DNA from: an uncultured Eubacteriales bacterium
GTDB taxonomy: Bacteria > Bacillota > Clostridia > Oscillospirales > Acutalibacteraceae
Direction of reading: 5' to 3'
DNA length: 20,667 bases
Assembly (NCBI GenBank): GCA_934615635.1
Contig: CAKTTT010000021.1
Span: 1-20,667 of the forward strand
Below are positions 15,221 to 20,667 of this stretch, one piece after another. Both the position numbers and the translations under genes were made by a program. The notes under the pieces are model-generated. The model saw nothing but the letters and a program-made list of their open reading frames with translations, was not told the origin of the DNA and made no database searches. Positions within the stretch are counted from its first letter, which is position 1; each line of letters starts with the position of its first letter.

Positions 15221-15859
15221 TTATGATTTGCTGCAGTTGCAGCCCGGCAGCCGTTTGCCGCAGTTTTTATCGAAGGAGGGATTACAGGCATAGAAATTTT
15301 TGCTGTCGAGCCTTTCCGTTGCCAGCCGCAGTCCTTCGCCAAACCGCTGGTAATGGACGATTTCCCGCTGGCGCAGGAATTTCAGCGGATCCCGCACATC
15401 CGGATCGTCGATCAGACGCAGCAGGTTGTCATAGGTGGTGCGTGCCTTTTGCTCCGCGGCCATATCCTCATGCAAATCGGTAATGGTATCGCCTTTTGCC
15501 TGGAAATAGGCTGCGGTAAAGGGGGCTCCGGAGGCGGCGACGGGATAGACGCCGGTCGTATGGTCCACGAAATAGGTGTCAAAACCGGAATTTTTGATTT
15601 CCTGCTCACTCAGATTGCGCGTGAGCTGATGCACCATGGCGCTGACCATCTCCATATGAGCCAATTCTTCGGTACCTATGTCGGTCAGCAAGCCCTTAAG
15701 CTCAGAATACGGCATGGAATACCGCTGACTGAGATAACGCATAGAAGCGGCCAATTCTCCATCCGGGCCGCCGAACTGGCTGATGATAATTTGGGCGTAT
15801 TTGGGGTTGGGCGTCGCTATTTTGACCGGATACTGCAGTTTCTTTTCATATTGCCACAC
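15221..15859 (-). CDS. cotJC: Spore coat protein CotJC (manganese catalase family)
   Basis: 212 aa from a GTG at 15859, with AAAGGAGGG ending 7 bases upstream inside the end of cotJB; the two genes are 3 bases apart. A ferritin-like four-helix dimanganese catalase fold is indicated by GTEELAHMEM, HEDMAAEQKAR and REIVHYQRFGE, which supply the Glu and His metal ligands. The C-terminus is Cys-rich (NPSFDKNCGKRLPGCNCSKS), suggesting cross-linking in the coat. In Bacillus and Clostridium the cotJ operon is made in the mother cell during sporulation under sigma-E. Catalase activity in this organism is inference. Confidence 0.95.
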   Translation of the reverse strand: MWQYEKKLQYPVKIATPNPKYAQIIISQFGGPDGELAASMRYLSQRYSMPYSELKGLLTDIGTEELAHMEMVSAMVHQLTRNLSEQEIKNSGFDTYFVDHTTGVYPVAASGAPFTAAYFQAKGDTITDLHEDMAAEQKARTTYDNLLRLIDDPDVRDPLKFLRQREIVHYQRFGEGLRLATERLDSKNFYACNPSFDKNCGKRLPGCNCSKS

Positions 15860-15862
15860 AGG

Positions 15863-16123
15863 TCAACCCTCCTTTCCAAAATCCCAGGGCCAAGGATTGT
15901 CGACCCAGGTCCAGCGGTCGCCGCGCACGTCGTCGGTGGTGACAACATACGGTCCGAAGGCGGCCTCGTACTCCGCGATCAGTTCGCGGCGCTTGTTTTG
16001 ATAGATTTCCCGCATCCGCAGGGCGTTTTGATCCTCCGGGTGGGTATCCAGATACAATGTCAGCTCATAAAGGGCAAAATCCACGGACGCTATGCGCCGC
16101 AGGCACATGGCTCGTTTATCCAT
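15863..16123 (-). CDS. cotJB: Spore coat protein CotJB
   Basis: 86 aa. Helical N-terminus (ALYELTLYLDTHPEDQNAL) and a C-terminus ending in WTWVDNPWPWDFGKEG, the characteristic Trp-Pro-rich tail of CotJB. Its ATG overlaps the end of cotJA by 8 bases and has GGGAGG 8 bases upstream within cotJA. Its stop lies inside the ribosome site of cotJC. Its biochemical role in the coat is unknown; it is encoded together with CotJA and CotJC. Confidence 0.93.
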   Translation of the reverse strand: MDKRAMCLRRIASVDFALYELTLYLDTHPEDQNALRMREIYQNKRRELIAEYEAAFGPYVVTTDDVRGDRWTWVDNPWPWDFGKEG

Positions 16124-16355
16124 TGCAACAACCTCCCGCCAGGAACGGTTTGTCTAATTCGGGGAAGATAGTGCCCCGGTCCAAGCCATACTCCGGCTCA
16201 TAAACGGTTTGCAGATGCTGCCAGGGGACATAGGCCATGGCCAATACCATCTGCTGTCCATCCTGATCCGGAGGAAGCATGGAATCACAAAATACATTAT
16301 CCAAAGCTATAGCTCCTTTGCAATCAAGAATAGGGTCTGGTTCCATTACCATCAT
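16116..16355 (-). CDS. cotJA: Spore coat protein CotJA
   Basis: 79 aa if the first of three ATGs is used (16355, 16352, 16346); no strong ribosome site distinguishes them. The family pattern MAYVPWQHLQTVYEPEYGLDRGTIFPELDKPF is seen across residues 40-71, with a Cys pair at the end (GGCCNG). First gene of the cotJA-cotJB-cotJC operon. A sigma-E promoter is expected, but I could not find a convincing one in 16356-16397. Confidence 0.9.
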   Translation of the reverse strand: MMVMEPDPILDCKGAIALDNVFCDSMLPPDQDGQQMVLAMAYVPWQHLQTVYEPEYGLDRGTIFPELDKPFLAGGCCNG

Positions 16356-16393
16356 ATGTGTCTGTCCGGAAAGAGGTGAAACAAAAACCGATT

Positions 16394-16430
16394 TAAAAGC
16401 CCACTGTGAAACTTTGTTTCACAGTGGGCT
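16394..16430 (-). terminator. Intrinsic terminator of the GNAT gene at 16504
   Basis: AGCCCACTGTGAAAC (16398-16412) and GTTTCACAGTGGGCT (16416-16430) are perfect 15-bp complements with a 3-base loop. On the minus strand the stem is followed by TTTTAAAT. It ends transcription from the GNAT gene before cotJA. Confidence 0.8.
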
Positions 16431-16503
16431 GAAATAAACTATTCTTTTGAAATCGCTTGTGTCTATTTTCCTCGCAGGACTTTTTATTTATGGCTGTCGT
16501 TTC

Positions 16504-16959
16504 TCAAAAGGGCTGATTCTCTGTTTTCTCCTTGATCATTTGGATATAGGGCAAATTATCATTGCCGTTGCGGGTATACAGGCGCATAGCGCCTGCGTTA
16601 TCGGCTTCCGCCTCCAAACGGAATCGGGCCGCATGGGGAAATTGCCGCTCCATATATTGCAGAAATTCACCGCCCAGGCCGGCGCCGCGATAGGATTCCC
16701 GTATATATAATTCTTCTAGCCAAACCACCAGGCCGCCCGCTTCGCTGGAATAGGTCAAGGACAGCAGAGCATATCCGGCGGGTTGATCGTTTTGCAGGAG
16801 CATATATGCCTTGGTATAAGGAGAATTTTGTTCCAGTTCCAGACAGGTGCGCACAAGATAAGCCTTGGGAACCGGATGAAGCACCGCCGGTGAATGATAA
16901 AACTCGGTCATCAGCTCCAGCAAAAGAGATTTATCCTGTAATTCGAATGGACGGATCAC
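16504..16959 (-). CDS. GNAT family N-acetyltransferase
   Basis: 151 aa. The start chosen is GTG at 16959, because AAAGGAG (ending at 16968) lies 8 bases upstream and the product then begins MIRPFELQDK, the usual GNAT opening; a longer frame from TTG 16998 would start inside the palindrome. The central strand WLEELYIRESYRGAGLGGEF (split about 80-99) contains the acetyl-CoA loop, and LEAEADNAGAMRLYTRNG gives the C-terminal NxxAxxLY pattern. The substrate is unknown. It is third in a minus-strand series after the pyridoxal kinase and an interrupted small gene, with the 32-base palindrome at 16995-17028 just upstream. Confidence 0.88.
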   Translation of the reverse strand: MIRPFELQDKSLLLELMTEFYHSPAVLHPVPKAYLVRTCLELEQNSPYTKAYMLLQNDQPAGYALLSLTYSSEAGGLVVWLEELYIRESYRGAGLGGEFLQYMERQFPHAARFRLEAEADNAGAMRLYTRNGNDNLPYIQMIKEKTENQPF

Positions 16960-16994
16960 GATATTGGCTCCTTTCAGATGGTATTCCCCTGCCC

Positions 16995-17028
16995 TCAACT
17001 AAACAAAATATTCATTTTGTTTAGTTGA
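16995..17028. promoter_or_regulatory. Near-perfect palindrome upstream of the GNAT gene (possible operator)
   Basis: TCAACTAAACAAAAT (16995-17009) and ATTTTGTTTAGTTGA (17014-17028) are exact 15-base complements around ATTC. It lies between a possible promoter (17056-17084) and the GNAT ribosome site. It lacks a T-tract on either side, so an operator for a dimeric repressor is more likely than a terminator; an RNA hairpin in the 5' leader is the alternative. Confidence 0.6.
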
Positions 17029-17055
17029 CACTTTCTCTCAGCAGGTGGCACTTTC

Positions 17056-17084
17056 AGTATACCCTATTCCTTGAAATTCCGCAA
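17056..17084 (-). promoter_or_regulatory. Possible promoter of the GNAT gene
   Basis: On the minus strand TTGCGG (17084-17079) and TATACT (17061-17056) are 17 bases apart. The -35 is weak and lies within the end of the small interrupted gene. Confidence 0.4.
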
Positions 17085-17252
17085 TATACGGCAGATTTTT
17101 CGATGATCGGCCAAGGCATACTCTAACCGCGTCTTGGCCATTATCATCTCTAACATGTCAAGCTGGTCCGCCTTACGATATGATACATTGTTCAACAATT
17201 GTACCATATCATTTTCCAGTTATGCTTCGCGAAAATCATCTCTGAATGTCAT
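17064..17252 (-). pseudogene. Small gene coupled to the pyridoxal kinase, interrupted by TAA at codon 11
   Basis: The kinase stop and the ATG at 17252 overlap as ATGA, a classic coupling signal. The frame reads MTFRDDFREA, then TAA (17222-17220), then continues open for 51 codons to TAG at 17064. The second part includes LENDMVQLLNNV and a segment DQLDMLEMIMAKTRLEYALA, and looks like a charged helical protein. Removing the TAA would give 62 residues with uniform character. A restart at ATG 17207 (47 aa) is possible but has no clear ribosome site. I do not recognise the family. A nonsense-mutated gene, or a sequencing error, is the simplest reading. Confidence 0.55.
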
Positions 17253-18121
17253 TTTGTTATTGTCCCTTCGGCGGCTTGCAGAATCCGGCTTCCCAGCGCC
17301 GCCAGACTTCTTTCAAAATTTACGCCAAAGCGCGGCTCCTGCCGGGGATCTGTATCCCGGATACAGTCCAATATATAATCCACGGCGATTCTGGTGGCAT
17401 CCTCCAAGGCTAAATCCTTCATTAACGCAGCCAGCAGCGCAGAAGCAAAAATATCCCCCGTACCGTGATACATTCCCGGCATCCTTTGGGCCAGAACCCA
17501 TTGGATTTGTCCGCCATCCTCCCTGCTTATGCAGGCGGCGCCCAATTGATTCTCCCGGGGATAAACGCCGGTGAGCACGACCTTTTTGGGGCCCAGCTCC
17601 GTCAGTTTCTTCAATAGGTACTCCAGATAGGCGGAATCGTAGGGCCCCTCCCGATACTCCTCTCCCAGCAGAAAGGCGGCCTCGGTCATATTGGGAACCA
17701 AAACGTCCGCCATTTCGCAGAGCGTCCGCATCCCCTCCGCTGTTTTAGGAGAAAATCCCGGATAATAACGGCCGTTATCCGCCATAACGGGATCCACCAT
17801 AATCAAGGTATCCTTTCGGCGAAGCCGTTGGAATACCTCCCGGATAATCGGAAACTGTGCATCGGACCCCACATAGCCGCTGTATAAGGCATCCACCTGG
17901 ATATTTTCCTTTTCCCAGTGGCGGACGATAGGCAGCATTTCCTCTGTCAGATCGAGAAAGGTATACCCGGTGAAGCCGCCTGTATGGGTGGACAGGATGG
18001 CCGTGGGGAGCACCGAGCATTCGATCCCCGCCGCCGACAGAATAGGCAGCGCGACGGTAAGCGAGCATTTACCGACACAGGATATATCGTGTATGGCCAC
18101 CGCTCTTTTTTGACGATCCAT
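17249..18121 (-). CDS. pdxK: Pyridoxal/pyridoxamine kinase
   Basis: 290 aa from ATG 18121 with AAGAAGGAAA just upstream; a longer frame to 18232 adds an unrelated N-terminal stretch. It phosphorylates B6 vitamers in the salvage route to pyridoxal 5'-phosphate. Ribokinase-like fold: HDISCVGKCSLTVALPIL at the N-terminus, STHTGGFTGYTF, the substrate-binding region DPVMADNGRYY, NMTEAAFLLG, and the anion hole with catalytic Asp in HGTGDIFASALLAAL. This matches the PdxY/PdxK group better than the ThiD/PdxK group of Bacillus. It is divergent from the phasin gene and followed by the small interrupted gene overlapping its stop. The symbol is by family. Confidence 0.92.
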   Translation of the reverse strand: MDRQKRAVAIHDISCVGKCSLTVALPILSAAGIECSVLPTAILSTHTGGFTGYTFLDLTEEMLPIVRHWEKENIQVDALYSGYVGSDAQFPIIREVFQRLRRKDTLIMVDPVMADNGRYYPGFSPKTAEGMRTLCEMADVLVPNMTEAAFLLGEEYREGPYDSAYLEYLLKKLTELGPKKVVLTGVYPRENQLGAACISREDGGQIQWVLAQRMPGMYHGTGDIFASALLAALMKDLALEDATRIAVDYILDCIRDTDPRQEPRFGVNFERSLAALGSRILQAAEGTITK

Positions 18122-18304
18122 TGTATTTCCTTCTTCCCTATTGCTTCTTTTGCCGCTTATCATAGCATATGTTGCGCAAAAAAGAAAGTCTCCGCCGTCG
18201 ATGCTGTACCGAGGTCTCAAGAAAATCTTCATAATTCTGCCAACATTTCTTTATAAGCGTATGGTATGCTAAAAACACACGATAAAAACATGGGAGGAAC
18301 AATT

Positions 18305-18601
18305 ATGTTAGCGGAACTTGGCAGCGATCTGAAAAAAATCCTTTTAGCGGGTATCGGCGCGGTGGCGGTCACGGCGGAAAAAGGCGAGGAAATTGTCAAA
18401 GAGCTGGTGAAAAAAGGGGAAATCACGCTGGAACAAGGCAAGGTTCTGAATGAGGAGCTGAAGCATAAGGTCAAAGCCCAGCCAGCCCCTGCCGAAAAAA
18501 CAAGCCTGAACGTGGAAAAACTCTCCCCGGAAGAACGGGAGGAATTGAAACGGAAGCTGGAGGAGTTGGAGAAACGGAATGGCGAGGAAGCAGACAAGTG
18601 A
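18305..18601 (+). CDS. Phasin-like small helical protein
   Basis: 98 aa from ATG 18305, with GGGAGGA about 8 bases upstream; an in-frame ATG at 18266 is less likely. The N-terminus LKKILLAGIGAVAVTAEKGEEIV is an amphipathic helix of the kind in phasin-related proteins, followed by KGEITLEQGKVLNEELKHK, an Ala/Pro linker, and a charged coiled-coil tail (LSPEEREELKRKLEELEKR). Classical phasins coat polyhydroxyalkanoate granules, but no granule synthase is present here, so a membrane or lipid surface role with the coupled UbiB kinase is an alternative. The gene overlaps the next one by 23 bases. Bases 18122-18304 hold the divergent intergenic region with no confident promoter. Confidence 0.78.
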   Translation: MLAELGSDLKKILLAGIGAVAVTAEKGEEIVKELVKKGEITLEQGKVLNEELKHKVKAQPAPAEKTSLNVEKLSPEEREELKRKLEELEKRNGEEADK

Positions 18602-20180
18602 GTTCTCAATGGACAACGGCCGTTTACGGGAAATTCTGGCTATTCTGGCAAAGCATAATATCGTCTGCGGTCTGACGCCGCAAAAGCTCCGCGCCATTGT
18701 GGAGGATTTGGGTCCTACCTTTGTCAAGCTGGGGCAAATTTTGTCCATGCGCCGGGATATGCTGCCCGCCGCCTATTGTGAGGAGCTGTCGCTGCTGCGC
18801 GCGGAGGTCCGCCCCATGCCCCTTTTCCAGGTAGAGGAGGTGGTGGAGGCCGAATGCGGCGTGCCTTTGAAGGAGCTGTTCCCGGTGTTTGAGGAGAAGC
18901 CCCTGGGCGCCGCCTCCATCGCTCAGGTCCATGCCGCCGTCCTTCAAAACGGGAAGCGGGTAGCCGTTAAGGTGCAGAGGCCGGGAATACGGGAGACGAT
19001 GACACGGGATATCGCGCTGCTGCACAAGGCGGTCAAGCTGCTGCACCTCGCCGACCTGGAGGGCGTGGTGGATTTGGATATGGTGCTGGACGAGATGTGG
19101 GCCGTTGCCCAGCAGGAATTGGATTTCCGGCTGGAGGCCGGGAACGCTGAGGAATTCCGCCGGCTCAACCGGGATGTCGCATTTGTGGATTGTCCCCTGG
19201 TGGAACAAAGCGTTTCATCCTCAAAGCTGTTGGTAATGGAGTACATCGACGGTATCCCCATCGATGATAAAGAATCGCTGCTGGCACAGGAATATGATCT
19301 GAACGAAATCGGTCTGAAGCTGGCGGATCATTACGTCAAGCAGGTGGTGGAAGACGGCTTCTTTCAGGCGGATCCCCACCCCGGCAATTTGCGTATACGG
19401 GACGGAAAGATCATCTGGATCGATTTAGGGATGATGGGACGGCTGTCCGCCCGCGACCAGGAGCTGCTGCGGCGGGGAATTAAGGCGGTGGTACGGGGCG
19501 ACGTGGAGGAATTGAAAACCGTCGTTCTGACTTTGGGAGTTTGCTCCTCTCCTATCGATCATGAACGGCTGTACGAGGATATCGAGGGTTTTCTCGTCCG
19601 TTACGGCAGCATGGAAATCGGCAGCATGGATTTGGGGGAAATCTTTGAGGAGCTGATGGGATTGGCTAAAGCCCATCATATCTCCGTGCCCGGCGGCGTT
19701 TCCATGCTGGGAAGGGGCGTTTTGACGCTGGAGGGCGTGCTGGCCGCCATCAGCCCCGATATTAATCTGCTGCAGATACTGGCAAACCGCGTGTCCGCCT
19801 CCATGGCCAGGGAGATCGATTGGAAAGCGGAGCTTCAGAACGGAGTGCTGTGGCTGCGGGATACCGGCAGAAAAAGCGCCTCTCTCCCCTCTCAGCTATC
19901 CGATTTGCTCGGCCAAAGCAGCAAGGGCCGGCTGAAAATGAATGTGCGCCTGGTGGACACCGAGTTCCCTTTATCGCAGATGGAACGGATGACCAACCGC
20001 AGGATTCTCTGCGCCTTTGCCATCGCGTTGTTGATCGGCGCCTGCCTTCTTTGTCTGGCAGAACTGACTCCGGCGTGGGGAGGCGTTCCGGTTTTGTCCT
20101 GGATTGGATTGGTCGCCTCCCTTCTGCTGGCTCTGTGGGTTGTGTGGGATATGCACAGGAGCCGAAAGGGAAAGCCGTAA
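18579..20180 (+). CDS. UbiB/ABC1/AarF-family atypical kinase with two C-terminal membrane helices
   Basis: 533 aa. The ATG at 18579 overlaps the phasin-like gene and has GGAG 7 bases upstream. Family motifs: K50-L-G-Q53 (KxGQ), the Ala-rich nucleotide loop GAASIAQVH (110-118), VAVKVQRPG with K131, QQELDF (178-183), ADPHPGNL and WIDLGMMGRL. Two hydrophobic segments lie at about 476-494 and 505-523, so the catalytic part faces the cytoplasm at the membrane. In ubiquinone producers UbiB supports quinone synthesis; related proteins occur in anaerobes without ubiquinone, where the role is unknown. Coupling to a phasin-like partner suggests a joint function in lipid or isoprenoid handling, which is inference. 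Confidence 0.92.
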   Translation: MARKQTSEFSMDNGRLREILAILAKHNIVCGLTPQKLRAIVEDLGPTFVKLGQILSMRRDMLPAAYCEELSLLRAEVRPMPLFQVEEVVEAECGVPLKELFPVFEEKPLGAASIAQVHAAVLQNGKRVAVKVQRPGIRETMTRDIALLHKAVKLLHLADLEGVVDLDMVLDEMWAVAQQELDFRLEAGNAEEFRRLNRDVAFVDCPLVEQSVSSSKLLVMEYIDGIPIDDKESLLAQEYDLNEIGLKLADHYVKQVVEDGFFQADPHPGNLRIRDGKIIWIDLGMMGRLSARDQELLRRGIKAVVRGDVEELKTVVLTLGVCSSPIDHERLYEDIEGFLVRYGSMEIGSMDLGEIFEELMGLAKAHHISVPGGVSMLGRGVLTLEGVLAAISPDINLLQILANRVSASMAREIDWKAELQNGVLWLRDTGRKSASLPSQLSDLLGQSSKGRLKMNVRLVDTEFPLSQMERMTNRRILCAFAIALLIGACLLCLAELTPAWGGVPVLSWIGLVASLLLALWVVWDMHRSRKGKP

Positions 20181-20205
20181 CAAGCCGGCTCGCAGGATTT
20201 TTAAA

Positions 20206-20250
20206 TATAGAAGAAGCCGCTCCTAAAACAAGGGAGTGGCTTCTTCTATA
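20206..20250. repeat. Long hairpin after the UbiB gene
   Basis: 20206-20223 (TATAGAAGAAGCCGCTCC) pairs with 20232-20250 with one G-U, forming about 18 base pairs around an A-rich loop. No plus-strand T-tract follows, but it may still end the phasin-UbiB transcript. Confidence 0.55.
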
Positions 20251-20269
20251 AATGTCGCTGGGCAGGCAA

Positions 20270-20299
20270 GAAAAATCCCCCCGGTTCAACCGGGGGGAT
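20270..20299 (-). terminator. Intrinsic terminator of prfC
   Basis: ATCCCCCCGG (20275-20284) and CCGGGGGGAT (20290-20299) form a perfect GC-rich stem around 5 bases. On the minus strand it is followed by TTTTTCTTG. It lies about 50 bases past the prfC stop. Confidence 0.85.
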
Positions 20300-20347
20300 A
20301 TGAAAAAAACGGGCTCGTCTGCTGCCGATGCCTACGACACAAATTCC

Positions 20348-20667
20348 TTATTGTCTGCTGAACTCCGCCAGACGCAGCTCCTTATTGTGTTCCTCCGCCC
20401 AGCGGATATTCCAGCTATTGGTGAACAGCAGCAGGGGATTGCCCCGCATATCCTGTACCCGTTTGGTATCGGAGGTCAAATCCAGCGTTTTGGGATCCAA
20501 TCCCTCGTTTTCGATCCAGCGGATATACTGGTAGGAGAGTCCTTCCCGGATGATATCCACGTTGTATTCGTTTTTCAGCCGGTATTCCAGCACCTCGAAC
20601 TGCAGAGTACCCACCACGCCGACGATCACCTCTTCCATGCCGCCGCCATATTCCTGGAAAATCTGAA
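20348..20667 (-). CDS. prfC: Peptide chain release factor 3, C-terminal part (5' end outside window)
   Basis: Partial; the frame is open to the right edge. The visible 106 residues begin QIFQEYGGGMEEVIVGVVG, then LQFEVLEYRLKNEYNVDI, the conserved C-terminal domain of RF3, followed by YQYIRWIENEG and the terminal FTNSWNIRWAEEHNKELRLAEF. RF3 is a translational GTPase that recycles RF1/RF2 from the ribosome after peptide release. The GTPase domain lies outside the window. The TAA is at 20348-20350 and a strong terminator follows. Confidence 0.93.
   Translation of the reverse strand, partial: QIFQEYGGGMEEVIVGVVGTLQFEVLEYRLKNEYNVDIIREGLSYQYIRWIENEGLDPKTLDLTSDTKRVQDMRGNPLLLFTNSWNIRWAEEHNKELRLAEFSRQ

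Noticed and set aside
16351..16358. CATATGAT as a sigma-E -10 element for cotJA
   Set aside because: It resembles the CATACAAT consensus but overlaps the predicted start codon and has no matching -35 element at the right distance.
17101..17149. Imperfect inverted repeat (GGCCAAG and CTTGGCC) as a regulatory site
   Set aside because: It lies within the open frame of the small interrupted gene and the complementarity is short; coding sequence explains it.
18264..18269. TATGCT as a -10 box for the phasin-UbiB operon
   Set aside because: No acceptable -35 element lies 16-18 bases upstream, so it was not annotated as a promoter.

Overview
The window looks like chromosome from an anaerobic, spore-forming, moderately GC-rich Firmicute (class Clostridia, possibly Oscillospirales-like; the order is a guess). 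Supporting signs are a cotJA-cotJB-cotJC spore-coat operon, a cyclic-di-GMP-I riboswitch, a type A RNase P RNA, strong AGGAGG ribosome binding sites, and TTG/GTG starts with good Shine-Dalgarno sequences. No phage, IS, plasmid, CRISPR, tRNA or 16S/23S rRNA features were seen.

Layout. 1-1103: 3' part of a GGDEF-EAL protein, overlapping an RlmD-type RNA m5U methyltransferase. 2263-2340: long inverted repeat. 2382-2993: promoter and an AT-richer DUF3795 gene. 3034-3093: hairpin. 3114-7083 (minus): a complete regulatory and transport module with a consensus promoter, 19-codon leader peptide, intrinsic terminator, and two half-size ABC exporters with complementary degenerate and catalytic ATP sites. 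7280-8400 (plus): consensus promoter, c-di-GMP-I riboswitch, terminator hairpins, a DUF6514 gene and a GNAT acetyltransferase. 8541-8937: rnpB with its promoter. 9052-14205 (plus): tightly packed ABC exporter - DUF1854 - ABC exporter operon, in which both exporters carry an extra N-terminal PH-like region and a four-cysteine zinc ribbon. 14320-15045 (minus): nagB. 15221-16355 (minus): cotJ operon. 16504-18121 (minus): pyridoxal kinase, a small interrupted gene coupled to it, and a second GNAT preceded by a near-perfect palindrome. 18305-20180 (plus): phasin-like protein coupled to a UbiB-family kinase. 20348-end (minus): 3' end of prfC with a terminator.

Two systems stand out. First, the minus-strand exporter pair carries every sequence element of leader-peptide attenuation. 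This is the logic known for bmrB-bmrCD in Bacillus subtilis, but the peptide here, MRNRFELVRDYRDRFARLS, holds two Arg-X-Arg motifs of the kind linked to macrolide-dependent ribosome stalling. Second, the ABC-DUF1854-ABC operon encodes what looks like a three-part export machine whose two transporters share unusual cytoplasmic N-terminal domains; its substrate is unknown. Cyclic-di-GMP appears twice: a GGDEF-EAL enzyme at the left edge, and a riboswitch controlling a short conserved protein of unknown function.

All calls come from reading the sequence and remembered family motifs. No search, alignment or folding program was run.
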